A DNA stretch of 64,000 nucleotides from an uncultured Flavobacteriaceae bacterium (GTDB lineage: Bacteria > Bacteroidota > Bacteroidia > Flavobacteriales > Flavobacteriaceae), in NCBI GenBank assembly GCA_943842245.1, contig CALTAJ010000001.1, positions 372,001-436,000 on the forward strand. Direction: 5' to 3'. Numbering within the stretch: position 1 is the first letter of the stretch; the number at the start of each line of letters is the position of its first letter. Shown here piece after piece: positions 9,360 through 18,499 of the stretch. The translations under genes were made by a program, and so were the position numbers. Below the pieces are notes generated by a model. That model saw only the letters and a program-made list of their open reading frames with translations. It was not told where the DNA came from and ran no database searches.

Positions 9360-10601
9360 TTATTCATTATTATAAGATTGAACTCCAAATGAAGAGGCGT
9401 CGATACCAGCCTCCTCATCTTCACTTGAAATTCTGACTCCAATTGTTAATTTTAAAAATTTCATTATTATAAAGGTAACAGTAAATGAAAATAGAGCTAT
9501 TGTAATTACCCCTAAAATTTGAGTAATCAACAAAGAAATACCACCTCCATAAAATAAACCACCTTCAATAGCAAAAAAACCAACAGCCATTGTCCCAAAA
9601 AGACCATTTACTCCGTGAACAGCTATAGCTCCCACAGGATCATCTACTTTAATTTTATCAAAAAATACTACTGCTACGTCAACCAATACACCTGCAATAG
9701 CACCAATAATTATAGCTGATGTTGGACCTACAACATTACAACCTGCTGTAATGGAGACTAATCCTGCTAAAACTCCATTAATTACCATTGTTATGTCAAT
9801 TTTTGAATAAGTAAAATAAGTGTAAATCATAGTTGCTATTCCTCCCGATGCAGAAGCTAAAAATGTATTTACCACAACCGAACCTATTAGCTCCCAATTT
9901 CCGACAGCTCCAAGGGATGATCCTGGATTAAATCCAAACCAACCAAACCATAAAATAAATGCTCCCACAGAAGCTAATGGAAGATTGTGACCTGGAATTG
10001 TATTTGATTTACCATCTTTAGAATATTTCCCTATCCTTGGACCTAAAACTATTGCTGCTGCTAAGGCTGCAAACCCCCCCATTGCATGAACAGCTGCTGA
10101 GCCTGCAAAATCATTAAAACCCCTAATTGCTAACCATCCATTTGGGTTCCATACCCAATTAGCAACTATAGGATATACTAGAGCGCAGAAAAAAATAACA
10201 AGAATAGCATAAGAAAATAATTTCATTCTTTCTGCTAAAGCGCCTGAAACAATTGAAATAGCTGCAATTGCAAAACCTAGTTGAATAAACCAAAATAAAT
10301 TATTAGAAACGGTTAGCCCAAGTCCTAAATCTTTATTCATTATTCCAAAATCTATTGCAAACCAACCATTAGATGAGCCATAAGCAATTCCAAATCCAAC
10401 TATGAAAAATGCAATTCCTCCAAATGTAATATCAATAATTACTTTCGCAATTATACTCATTGCATTTTTGGAACGAACAAATCCTGCTTCTAATAATGCA
10501 AAACCTGCTTCCATAAAAAATATAAGAGCTGCACATAATGCAACCCAAACTGTGTCTATTGCGAAAATTTGTTGATTAAGTAACTCTGTATAATCTTCCA
10601 T
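9360..10601 (-). CDS. amt: Ammonium transporter (Amt family)
   Basis: A 413-residue channel-type ammonium transporter with about 11 membrane helices. The start has the Amt pattern DTVWVALCAALIFFMEAGF, followed by EAGFVRSKNAMSI. The conserved AAVHAMGG and AVHGVNGLFG segments carry the two pore histidines. The C-terminal tail after the last helix is short and charged, the part that PII binds. It is first in the amt-PII operon. Expression under nitrogen limitation is expected from the family and was not read from a promoter. Confidence 0.97.
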   Translation of the reverse strand: MEDYTELLNQQIFAIDTVWVALCAALIFFMEAGFALLEAGFVRSKNAMSIIAKVIIDITFGGIAFFIVGFGIAYGSSNGWFAIDFGIMNKDLGLGLTVSNNLFWFIQLGFAIAAISIVSGALAERMKLFSYAILVIFFCALVYPIVANWVWNPNGWLAIRGFNDFAGSAAVHAMGGFAALAAAIVLGPRIGKYSKDGKSNTIPGHNLPLASVGAFILWFGWFGFNPGSSLGAVGNWELIGSVVVNTFLASASGGIATMIYTYFTYSKIDITMVINGVLAGLVSITAGCNVVGPTSAIIIGAIAGVLVDVAVVFFDKIKVDDPVGAIAVHGVNGLFGTMAVGFFAIEGGLFYGGGISLLITQILGVITIALFSFTVTFIIMKFLKLTIGVRISSEDEEAGIDASSFGVQSYNNE

Positions 10602-10687
10602 TTATTTATTTGTTTTTTTTTGAAAACTACAAAATGATTTTAATCTTTTTTGAATAAATGTAAATTCATTGCTAGACTTCAGTTATG

Positions 10688-11692
10688 TTAATTAAATCTT
10701 GACATTATTATTAGAATAAGACCTACTATAAAGAATAAGAACATTAACGAAATTAAAATATTTATTTTTTTAGATGCATTTTCAAATTCATTCCAGACAA
10801 AAACTCCCCAAGCAGCAGCAATCATTGTAGCTCCTTGTCCCAAACCATAAGAAATTGGATATCCTGCCATTTCACTTGAGAGTAAGCTAAGAGTCATTCC
10901 TGCACACCAAATTATACCACCAAATACCCCAATTAGATGAATTTTAAAATTAGAATTCTTAAAATAATCTTCAAATTTTACTTTAATTCCATCTAAGGGT
11001 TTGTACATGAAGTAAGTATTCCATAAAAAGTTTGAAATAAAGATTCCAAAAGAAAATATTAATAATGCACTATAAGGGGTAAACAGTCCATCTTTAGGAA
11101 TAGTAAAATTTGATGACATAGAGGATGCAACAAATCTGTAAAATAATCCCATTAGAATTCCTCCGATAACAGAAATCATAATTCCTTTAGTTGATGATTT
11201 GTTTTTTTCACCAGATTGAAGTTTATAAGCAAGGGCATCTATAATTATTGCCAATCCAATTAAGAAAACACCTAAAAATAATAATATAGGATTGCCCACA
11301 GGGGTTGCAACATAATTTACCAAAACACCTAAAATTAATGCTATACCAATTCCAACTGGAAATGCAACAGCCATTCCTGCTATACTAATTGCCGCAACAA
11401 TTAATAAATTAGCAAGATTAAAAATAATACCTCCCAAAAATGCAGAAATATAAGATGCTTTATTTGCTTGTAATAAATCATCTATTAATGGTCTTCCGTT
11501 TTCACCAAAACTTCCAAAAGTTAAACCGATCAATAATGAAAATAATAATACTCCAATAGAATAGTCCCAATAAAATAATGTGAATGACCATGTTTTTGGT
11601 GAAAGCTTTTGAGTATTAGCCCAAGAACCCCAACATATCATTGTAAAAAAGCATAAAATCACTGCCAAATAATAACTTTCAACTATAAACAT
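10688..11692 (-). CDS. GRP-family sugar porter (ribose/glucose-type, DMT superfamily)
   Basis: A 334-residue protein with about 10 membrane segments and no signal peptide. The first helix region CFFTMICWGSWANTQKL and the SYGLGQGATMIAAAWGVFVW segment near the end match the glucose/ribose porter family. Its start overlaps the end of the ribokinase gene by 10 bases, so the two are translationally linked. This makes ribose, or a ribose-like sugar, the most likely substrate. The divergent ADP-ribosylglycohydrolase fits the same theme. Confidence 0.88.
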   Translation of the reverse strand: MFIVESYYLAVILCFFTMICWGSWANTQKLSPKTWSFTLFYWDYSIGVLLFSLLIGLTFGSFGENGRPLIDDLLQANKASYISAFLGGIIFNLANLLIVAAISIAGMAVAFPVGIGIALILGVLVNYVATPVGNPILLFLGVFLIGLAIIIDALAYKLQSGEKNKSSTKGIMISVIGGILMGLFYRFVASSMSSNFTIPKDGLFTPYSALLIFSFGIFISNFLWNTYFMYKPLDGIKVKFEDYFKNSNFKIHLIGVFGGIIWCAGMTLSLLSSEMAGYPISYGLGQGATMIAAAWGVFVWNEFENASKKINILISLMFLFFIVGLILIIMSRFN

Positions 11693-12609
11693 AAATCCCT
11701 ATATTTTTTTTCTAGTTCGTTAATATAAGGTATTGAATCCTGAGCCCCCATTTTAGTAACGGAAATTGAAGCGGCAGAATTCGCAAACTCGACACTATCA
11801 TAAATTTTCATCCCAAAAGATAAAGCTGCAGCCAAAGCACCATTAAACGTATCTCCTGCAGCAGTTGAATCAATAGCTTTTACTTTTTTTGGAAGTATAT
11901 GGCCCTCCCTGTGCTCAGTTATATAAAAAACTCCTTTATTACCCATTGTTATAAATACATTTTTAATCCCTTTATCAATAAGCTTATGAGCTGCAACCCT
12001 TGAGGAATCAATATCAAAAACTTTAATTCCAGTTAAAGACTCAGCTTCTATCATATTAGGTGTTATAGTATGAATACATTTTAAATAATCATCATCAATT
12101 TTTTGAAATGGAGCTGGATTTAAAATCAACTTTATTCTTAACCTATAACATAAAGAAATTATAAATTCAACAACTTCTAATGGAATTTCAAGCTGAATCA
12201 ATACCAAATCGTTAGGCTTTAACTTTTTCTCAATAAAAGCGATGTCTTTTATTTTTAATTTTGAATTTGCTCCAGAGGCTACAGAAATTAAGTTTTCACC
12301 TTCTTTATCAACCATGATTAAAGCAACTCCAGTATGCTCGTCTTTTTCTACACAAATGTATTCAGTATTTATACCGTGACTTTCATATTCTTTTATTGAT
12401 TTATTTCCTAAAGAATCATCTCCAACTTTACAAATAAATATTACTTTACCTCCCAATTTTGATGCTGCAACTGCCTGATTAGCACCTTTCCCACCTTGAA
12501 AAGAACAAAAATCACCCCCAATTATAGTTTCCCCTGGTTTAGGGATTGAATTTGATTTGATAACCATATCTGTATTTGAACTTCCAATAATATAAATATC
12601 ACTTTTCAT
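11683..12609 (-). CDS. rbsK: Ribokinase (PfkB family)
   Basis: The 308-residue kinase phosphorylates ribose to ribose 5-phosphate. PfkB signatures are clear: GSSNTDMVIK at the start, FQGGKGANQAVAASKLGG for sugar binding, and the anion-hole and catalytic motif DSTAAGDTFNGALAAALSFG with the base aspartate. Length matches the family. It is first in an operon with a GRP sugar porter, and is divergent from a lipoprotein ADP-ribosylglycohydrolase with about 105 bases between start codons. Other PfkB sugars (for example deoxyribose) cannot be excluded, but the neighbours favour ribose. Confidence 0.93.
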   Translation of the reverse strand: MKSDIYIIGSSNTDMVIKSNSIPKPGETIIGGDFCSFQGGKGANQAVAASKLGGKVIFICKVGDDSLGNKSIKEYESHGINTEYICVEKDEHTGVALIMVDKEGENLISVASGANSKLKIKDIAFIEKKLKPNDLVLIQLEIPLEVVEFIISLCYRLRIKLILNPAPFQKIDDDYLKCIHTITPNMIEAESLTGIKVFDIDSSRVAAHKLIDKGIKNVFITMGNKGVFYITEHREGHILPKKVKAIDSTAAGDTFNGALAAALSFGMKIYDSVEFANSAASISVTKMGAQDSIPYINELEKKYRDLCL

Positions 12610-12713
12610 TTTTTTTAATAATTTAATTAATCCTTACATTATAAGAACAAAAACAAATATTTTATAATATAACTCAAAACTTTAATTAACTAAAGTTTTA
12701 AAAAAATATACAC

Positions 12714-14069
12714 ATGAAAAAACTAATTTTAATATCCTTTATGGTCGCTTTTATTTCTTGTTCTGATCAGAAAAAACAAAATGAGAAAATTATAAAAGAT
12801 TTGAATTTAGTATATAAAGACTATACTCCTAATGGAAATGAAATAGTTATATCAAGGACTAATTATTTTAATAAACTTAAAGGATTTTGGCTTGCACAGT
12901 GTATTGCAAACTGGACAGGACTCATAACTGAAATGGATAAAACAGGGAATATTGGTAAGGTAAAAACTGGAGCATTTTATACAAGAGAAGACTGGGGAGG
13001 AGAAGATCAACCAGCCTTTTGGCAACAAAAAGAAGAAATATCAAGAACTATTGATTTTGTGTTTGAAGGATCTGATGGGATATGGGGTGCTGACGATGAT
13101 ACAGACATAGAATACATATACCAACATTTGTTATACACAAATAAAACCTCAAAATTAACAGGTGAACAGATTCGAGATGGTTGGTTAAAACATATAAAAA
13201 ATAAAGAAGAAAATTTTTTATGGGTCTCTAATCAAAGAGCTTTGGATTTAATGATAATTGGTATAGTTCCACCTAATACAGGTGACCCTAAAAATAATCC
13301 TGACTTTGATATGATTGATGCCCAATTAACTACTGAAATTTTTGGCTTTTATTCTCCATCAAATCCTGATTTTGCTGTAAAAATGGCTGAACTACCCATA
13401 CAAACTACTGCAAGATTCAATGCTGAATGGATATCAAAATTTTATGTTTCAATGTACTCTTTAGCAGCTAATCCAGATCCAAAACTTAGTATCAAAGATA
13501 ATTTACTAACAATTGCTGAAAAATCTAGAGATCAACTTCCAAATGATTCATATGCTTCTAAAATGTATGATTTTACAAAAAAGCAATATGAAGATGGACT
13601 CCCATGGGAAACAATAAGAGATAATGTATATCAAAGATATCAAGTTGAAAATATGGATGGATACGATTATTCATCTGGAATATCTGAAGAAGAAATTGAA
13701 AAATGTAATGGTTGTGCTGCAGCTGGAATTAATTTTGCAGCGAGCTTAATCAGTTTATTTGCAGGCGAAGGAGATTTAAAAGAAACTATAAAAATAGCAT
13801 CGCTTATGGGATGGGATTCAGATAATCCTACCGCTACATGGGGAGGTCTCATTGGATTTATGATAGGTCATGATGGTGTTGAAAAAGCATTTGAAAGAAG
13901 CTTTTCTGAAGAGTATAATATTCACAGAACGAGACAAAATTTTCCAACCGGAATAGATAATTTTACTAATATGGCCAAAATTGGAGTATTTATAACAGAC
14001 AGAGTAATTCAAGATGAACTTGGAGGAGGAATTGATCTCGATAAAAACCTTTGGTATATTCCAAACTAA
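12714..14069 (+). CDS. Lipoprotein ADP-ribosylglycohydrolase family protein
   Basis: A 451-residue protein with a lipoprotein signal (LILISFMVAFISCSDQ). The two metal sites of the ADP-ribosylglycohydrolase fold are recognisable: ADDDTDIEYIYQHLL in the N-terminal part and GWDSDNPTATWGGLIGFMIG near residues 365-385. Family members cleave N- or O-glycosidic bonds to ADP-ribose or related ribosides. This one is predicted to be exported, so a free extracellular riboside is a likelier substrate than a modified cytosolic protein. It diverges from ribokinase and its porter, which suggests that it releases ribose for uptake (inference). Confidence 0.85.
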   Translation: MKKLILISFMVAFISCSDQKKQNEKIIKDLNLVYKDYTPNGNEIVISRTNYFNKLKGFWLAQCIANWTGLITEMDKTGNIGKVKTGAFYTREDWGGEDQPAFWQQKEEISRTIDFVFEGSDGIWGADDDTDIEYIYQHLLYTNKTSKLTGEQIRDGWLKHIKNKEENFLWVSNQRALDLMIIGIVPPNTGDPKNNPDFDMIDAQLTTEIFGFYSPSNPDFAVKMAELPIQTTARFNAEWISKFYVSMYSLAANPDPKLSIKDNLLTIAEKSRDQLPNDSYASKMYDFTKKQYEDGLPWETIRDNVYQRYQVENMDGYDYSSGISEEEIEKCNGCAAAGINFAASLISLFAGEGDLKETIKIASLMGWDSDNPTATWGGLIGFMIGHDGVEKAFERSFSEEYNIHRTRQNFPTGIDNFTNMAKIGVFITDRVIQDELGGGIDLDKNLWYIPN

Positions 14070-14174
14070 ATTAGAAACTCAAAATAGATTCAAACCAATT
14101 TTAGATGTATGTTTCTTAAATATATAATTCATTTACTCAATTGATATTAAAACAGTTTTATCTTTAGAGTACAG

Positions 14175-15089
14175 ATGAAAAAAAATAAATTCCTTATTTA
14201 TTTAATAATTGGGATACTTCTTTTGATAAAATTTGGTGTTTCAGAAAATAAAACTTTTGAAGACTTATCCTCTTATTATGTGAATTCTTATTCTCAGTTC
14301 ATGGAAATCGATTCAAGGAAAATACATTTTCGTGATGAAGGTAATGGATATCCAATTGTATTGCTACATGGTACTGGTGCATCTCTCCACACTTGGGATT
14401 CTTGGACCACAGAGTTGATAAAAAATCATCGAGTAATTCGTCTTGATTTACCTGGATTTGGTTTAACTGGACAAGATCCTTTAAAAAGATATTCGTCTAT
14501 GGATTATGTTAATTTATTAGATAAATTTTTAAATAGATTGGGTATAAATGAATTTCATTTAGCTGGAAACTCATTAGGAGGACAAATAGCGTGGTTGTAT
14601 GCATCAAAATTTGATCATAAAATAAATAAACTCCTATTATTAGATCCTAGTGGTTTTTCATTTGATAAAGTTCCATTTGTCATTCAATTAGCTAAAACCC
14701 CTTTAATAAATTTATTTCTTCGTTATTTTACACCTAGAGCTTTTATTAAAAAAAATCTGAAAGAAGTATATTTTAATGATTCTCTAATTACTCCAGAATT
14801 AATTAATCGTTACCACAGTCTTACCTTGTTTGAAGGAAATAGAAATGCATTTATTGATAGAGCAAATATAAAACGTGAAGATTATTCTTGTAGAATGAAA
14901 TATATTCAAACGCATACACTAATTATTTGGGGAGAAAATGACTATTGGATTCCTGTGAGTGATGCTAATAGATTTAAAAATGCTATAAAAAATTCAAAGG
15001 TCATTATAATGCCTGAAACAGGTCATATTCCAATGGAAGAAAGACCCAAAGAAAGTCTTAAAATCGCATTAGATTTTATTAAACTCTAA
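14175..15089 (+). CDS. Alpha/beta-fold hydrolase, membrane-anchored or secreted
   Basis: A 304-residue alpha/beta hydrolase with an N-terminal hydrophobic segment (FLIYLIIGILLLIKFGV) that may act as signal or anchor. The oxyanion motif LLHGTGASLHTWDSW, nucleophile elbow AGNSLGGQIAWLYA, acidic residue in IIWGENDYWIP and catalytic histidine in ETGHIPMEERP are all in place. The fold includes haloalkane dehalogenases, esterases and C-C hydrolases, and the substrate is not predictable. It sits alone, about 105 bases after the ADP-ribosylglycohydrolase. Confidence 0.88.
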   Translation: MKKNKFLIYLIIGILLLIKFGVSENKTFEDLSSYYVNSYSQFMEIDSRKIHFRDEGNGYPIVLLHGTGASLHTWDSWTTELIKNHRVIRLDLPGFGLTGQDPLKRYSSMDYVNLLDKFLNRLGINEFHLAGNSLGGQIAWLYASKFDHKINKLLLLDPSGFSFDKVPFVIQLAKTPLINLFLRYFTPRAFIKKNLKEVYFNDSLITPELINRYHSLTLFEGNRNAFIDRANIKREDYSCRMKYIQTHTLIIWGENDYWIPVSDANRFKNAIKNSKVIIMPETGHIPMEERPKESLKIALDFIKL

Positions 15090-15215
15090 TAATTTAAAAT
15101 AAGAATAAGAAGTTATAATGAATTTAGAATTAGGAGAAAAATTCACTCACTTTTTTAAAAAGAAAATCATCCTTTTAAAATTGCATCAAATCGATAAAAA
15201 TAGCTGATTTCAATA

Positions 15216-15542
15216 TCATTTTTTTCTACCCATACCGTCAGGTATACCTTTATAATATCTAAATATTTCAATAGCTTTCCCACTATCAAACTTTACTCTT
15301 TTTTTTAGTCTATTAATTACTTTTTGTTTTTCTCCTTTTGGATAATTATCTAGATCAGGACCAAGGTATTTTTCCCATCCACTAGACCATTGGCTAATAT
15401 ATTTTGAACCGGATGTAATCTTTAAATCAAAGAATCCTGAAATATCAACTGTTGTATTTTTATCATCTATATTTCCACCATAAAATAAAAATTCAGGGAC
15501 AGCATAAGCTTTTAAATTTTGATATATAAGAAACATCAGCAA
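15216..15542 (-). CDS. Probable C-terminal remnant resembling PIG-L-type deacetylase
   Basis: A 108-residue frame with no convincing start: the frame is open for only about 10 more codons before a stop, and starts with TTG or an internal ATG. The pattern TVVDISG-like (TTVDISGFFDLK), an ISQW motif and a closing YYKGIPDGMG segment resemble the C-terminal end of PIG-L/LmbE deacetylases, but the zinc-binding N-terminal half is missing. The 230 bases upstream show no other frame with coding features. I read it as a decayed gene end, but this is a weak assignment. Confidence 0.35.
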   Translation of the reverse strand: MLMFLIYQNLKAYAVPEFLFYGGNIDDKNTTVDISGFFDLKITSGSKYISQWSSGWEKYLGPDLDNYPKGEKQKVINRLKKRVKFDSGKAIEIFRYYKGIPDGMGRKK

Positions 15543-15772
15543 AAATAATATATTAACTACTGGTGTATCTACTCAAAAATGTATTTCAATAAAAAAGTTA
15601 TATTAAATTCACAATGTAGATATAGAAGACTCACTTTTAATTCAAGAAAAAAACATAACTATCGTTGATAAAAATGACTGACTGAAAAGGTTCTTTGAAA
15701 ACAGAATAAAGGGGTATTAAGGTATCTTAAGGTTTGTTATATTAGTAGCTATAAAACTTAAAAAAATCTGAA

Positions 15773-16966
15773 ATGAAACAATTTATTTTCATACTATTTT
15801 TTGCTAACTCTTTGAGTTTTTCTCAATTCAATGAGATTAAACTTTTACAAAAAAAATTAATTGTCGATGAAATTACTGGCAGTAATGTCGCACTAGTTTA
15901 TAAAGAAGGTAGTGTAGTTTATTTCAATATTCAAAACTCCGGTAAAATAGGAGATAAAAATATATCTAATCAAAGCTATAAACCTTACAAGGAAACAATT
16001 TTTCCAATTTGGTCAATGTCAAAACCAATATCAATAGTTGCTACAATGATTCTTCTAGAAAGGGGCTTAATTAAATTAACAGACAATATTTCTAAATATA
16101 TTCCAGCAATGAAGAATATGAATTGTGAGACTGAAAGTGGAATTCAACCCTGTGAAAATCAAATCAAAATTATAGATCTCCTAACTCACAGATCAGGCTT
16201 GGGTTACTATAGTGATCCAGGATATGGATATGGATATACAAATTCTATTAAATATGATAATCTTGAAGAATTTACCAATGATCTATCAGAAGTTGTTTTA
16301 AAATTTGAACCTGGATTAAAATATTTTTATGGAATAAATCAAGCAGTTCTTGGTCGTGTTATTGAAGTTGTATCAAATCAAACTTTTTTTGAGTTTTTGA
16401 AAAAAGAGTTGTTCGATCCACTTGAAATGAATGAAACAAAATTTTACCTAACTAAACAGGAAAGGGACAGATTTCAGCCTCTTTTTATAAATACAGGAGC
16501 ATTAAAAGGTTTCACTTATGAGTTAAATGAATTGTCTTACAAAAAAAATAATGAAGCCTATTTTGGTGGAGAAGGACTAGTCTCAACATTAGGAGATTAT
16601 TCTAATTTCTGTAAAATGCTTCTAAATGGCGGATCTTATAATGGTAAAAAAATCATAAGTCAGAATAGTATTAATTTAATGACAAAAAAATACTCACAAT
16701 CATATCCAAATGAAGAATTCGCAGATACTAGAAAATTAGGTTTTTATTACGGATTTTCTCTTTTTGTTTTAGAAAACCCAGAAATAGATAATACTAACTC
16801 TACTAAAGGAATATATGGATGGTCTGGTTATCATAATACTCATTTTTGGATTGATCCCGAAAAACAATTATTTGCAATATTTCTTTCTAGGTCAAGGCAG
16901 GGTGTTTCAAACATTGACACTCAAAAGGAGTTTAGAAGAGCTGTTTATAAAACAATTATGAATTAA
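15773..16966 (+). CDS. Secreted serine hydrolase, beta-lactamase class C / esterase family VIII fold
   Basis: A 397-residue protein with a signal peptide (FIFILFFANSLSFSQ). The SxxK catalytic motif is SMSK in FPIWSMSKPIS, followed by LLTHRSGLGYY and the tyrosine motif in YFYGINQAVLGRVIE. The late GWSGYHNTHFWIDP segment stands where family members have the KTG or WGG region. Such proteins act as esterases, peptidases or beta-lactamases in the periplasm. Nothing nearby (no AmpR or AmpG) suggests drug resistance, so an esterase or peptidase role is preferred. Confidence 0.87.
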   Translation: MKQFIFILFFANSLSFSQFNEIKLLQKKLIVDEITGSNVALVYKEGSVVYFNIQNSGKIGDKNISNQSYKPYKETIFPIWSMSKPISIVATMILLERGLIKLTDNISKYIPAMKNMNCETESGIQPCENQIKIIDLLTHRSGLGYYSDPGYGYGYTNSIKYDNLEEFTNDLSEVVLKFEPGLKYFYGINQAVLGRVIEVVSNQTFFEFLKKELFDPLEMNETKFYLTKQERDRFQPLFINTGALKGFTYELNELSYKKNNEAYFGGEGLVSTLGDYSNFCKMLLNGGSYNGKKIISQNSINLMTKKYSQSYPNEEFADTRKLGFYYGFSLFVLENPEIDNTNSTKGIYGWSGYHNTHFWIDPEKQLFAIFLSRSRQGVSNIDTQKEFRRAVYKTIMN

Positions 16967-17124
16967 TCAAATCCTCTTAATTAAGTTCAGGAGTAGAAAT
17001 ATTTTAGAGTTTTATAACATTATTAGAATCAATGCTTCAAAGTATTATAAGTTGAAGTATGAACTAAATAATAAGTAATATATTTGGGCACTTAAACGGG
17101 CACTATATAAATGTTAACTCTTAC

Positions 17125-17199
17125 GGGTGTTTAGCTCAGTTGGTTTAGAGCGCTACCTTGACAGGGTAGAAGTCGGGGGTTCGAATCCCTCAACACCCA
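17125..17199 (+). tRNA. tRNA-Val (GAC anticodon)
   Basis: A full cloverleaf can be drawn: acceptor GGGTGTT with AACACCC, D-arm GCTC...GAGC, anticodon stem CTACC/GGTAG with loop TTGACAG (anticodon GAC, valine), and T-arm GGGGG TTCGAAT CCCTC. The discriminator base is A, and CCA is not encoded. The gene is the target of the integrative element to its right: from the anticodon loop onward it is identical to a fragment at 22592. Confidence 0.95.
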
Positions 17200-17277
17200 C
17201 AAAAGGTTCACAAAATAAAGTGAGTCTTTTTTTATGTCTTTACGAATTATATACGAATTTATAGGATCTCTACTCCG
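17158..17277. repeat. Left attachment repeat (attL)
   Basis: One copy of the 120-bp direct repeat. It starts at the T-T-G of the tRNA anticodon loop, keeps the tRNA gene intact, and runs through the terminator to about 78 bases past the tRNA. It contains two copies of TACGAATT 11 bases apart (17241 and 17252), candidate recombinase arm sites. Beyond the perfect match, weaker similarity to the other copy goes on for about 15 bases. Confidence 0.92.
17205..17233 (+). terminator. Rho-independent terminator of tRNA-Val
   Basis: A 7-bp stem (GGTTCAC with GTGAGTC, two G-T pairs) with an 8-base A-rich loop is followed by seven T. It begins six bases after the tRNA and is duplicated intact with the tRNA fragment at 22639-22667. 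Confidence 0.65.
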
Positions 17278-17302
17278 GCTTTTTCTTCTTGTGAACGAAC
17301 CT

Positions 17303-17833
17303 TTACCTAACTTGAAATATATAATCTGAACCTGACTCTGTTTTTATATTAATTTTATCTCCAACTGATAGATCAAGTAAAAGTCCTCCAAAACTATAAG
17401 CTGTTTCTTTACCTTTTTTAACATACTTCGCCCACTTTTTGTCATTTATTCTTTTAGTATAAAGTACTTTATCACCAAAAGAAAAATTTAGTGGATAACC
17501 AACTACATCTGATTTACTAACAAACCTTCTGCCATATTGCTTGTCATTAGACGCTTTTTTAATATACAATTCAACCCACTCATCTAAAAAAGTAGCAGGG
17601 TTATCGGTATATTCTATAATTTTTATTTGAATTTCTCTTTCTCCATAATCGGTAAAGTAGACTTTTGCATTACTATTAGTAGTTGCACTATTACTAAAAC
17701 TACCTAATAAAACAATTTGATTTATTGTTTCTCCGGTTTTATCTCCAAAATTGTCAATAGTTTCAACTGATGTCCATTGTTGCCCAAAAGAAACTAATGG
17801 AACAAACATTAAAATAATAAGTAATTTTTTCAT
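17303..17833 (-). CDS. Element cargo: secreted protein of unknown function
   Basis: A protein of about 176 residues with signal peptide MKKLLIILMFVPLVSFGQ and a mature part with no known motif. I start it at the ATG at 17833, directly after a conserved 40-bp leader, rather than at an in-frame start eight codons earlier. It is the last gene before attL, ending about 25 bases from the repeat. Its first 54 coding bases are nearly the same as those of the SH3-domain gene beyond attR, while the mature proteins are unrelated. Cargo with a role outside the cytoplasm is likely. Function unknown. Confidence 0.8.
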   Translation of the reverse strand: MKKLLIILMFVPLVSFGQQWTSVETIDNFGDKTGETINQIVLLGSFSNSATTNSNAKVYFTDYGEREIQIKIIEYTDNPATFLDEWVELYIKKASNDKQYGRRFVSKSDVVGYPLNFSFGDKVLYTKRINDKKWAKYVKKGKETAYSFGGLLLDLSVGDKINIKTESGSDYIFQVR

Positions 17834-17873
17834 TGTATTGATTGTTAGATAGTTCAATATAACTACAATATTT
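17834..17873 (-). promoter_or_regulatory. Conserved leader, copy 1
   Basis: The 40 bases just upstream of the ATG at 17833 are repeated with a single mismatch upstream of the next gene (18500-18539). The segment nearest the start codon recurs with two mismatches in 19 bases upstream of the gene starting at 23601. Conservation right up to the start codon suggests an untranslated leader or promoter module. No TAnnTTTG element is seen in it. Confidence 0.6.
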
Positions 17874-17890
17874 TAACTCCGTGTATTTTT

Positions 17891-18499
17891 TTACCAATCG
17901 TCATCAGTTGAACCACCTGAACTACCTTTTTTGTAGTAAGTATCTAAACGTGTAGCAAGAGATGAGAAATAATCCCTCTGTGCATTAGCAGTTTTTACAC
18001 CTGCTTTGTCATCTTTCCCTTTTTTGTTTTTAAGTCTTCCTTCAAATAAAACCGTAAACCAACCACCTGCAACATATGCTGAAGCATTAGGTGCTTGATA
18101 CACTTCCAATTTTGTTGGTTCAAATCTAACCTTACCATCTTTAAATCTTATTTCAATAGAATATCTGTAACCATCATAACCCATTGTCTGCCCAAGCGCT
18201 CTATAAAAAAATAATGGTGTAGAAGACGAGCCTTCTATTCTTATATAATCACCTTCAACCTGACCTTTTATAACTTCAGAAGGAGTATTGTATGTTTCAT
18301 TTATCCAACCTATTGTCTTTTCATATAATTCAGCTGCAGTACCTTCGGATTCTATGACAACATATTTATCTAATACTTGATATGTTCCACTATTGATTTT
18401 AAAACCTGTATCTCTTACTTCAGTTGTTGTTCCAAATTCTACTTGTGAGTAAGAATTGACACTTATCAGAATTGCAATTAATTTTATAAAGTTTTTCAT
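17891..18499 (-). CDS. Element cargo: secreted DUF4468-type protein
   Basis: About 202 residues with a signal peptide (FIKLIAILISVNSYSQ). The segment AELYEKTIGWINETYNTP followed by DYIRIEG, and the later YSIEIRFKDGKVRF, match DUF4468, a secreted family of unknown role in Bacteroidota with a compact alpha/beta fold. The tail is Gly/Ser/Asp-rich (KKGSSGGSTDDDW). It starts at the ATG at 18499 after leader copy 2. It lies between the phage-like gene and the other cargo gene, all in one direction. Confidence 0.75.
   Translation of the reverse strand: MKNFIKLIAILISVNSYSQVEFGTTTEVRDTGFKINSGTYQVLDKYVVIESEGTAAELYEKTIGWINETYNTPSEVIKGQVEGDYIRIEGSSSTPLFFYRALGQTMGYDGYRYSIEIRFKDGKVRFEPTKLEVYQAPNASAYVAGGWFTVLFEGRLKNKKGKDDKAGVKTANAQRDYFSSLATRLDTYYKKGSSGGSTDDDW

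Noticed and set aside
15773..16966. A beta-lactam resistance gene, since the protein has a class C beta-lactamase fold.
   Set aside because: The fold is shared by many esterases and peptidases. The KTG motif is not clear and no AmpR-type regulator is adjacent.
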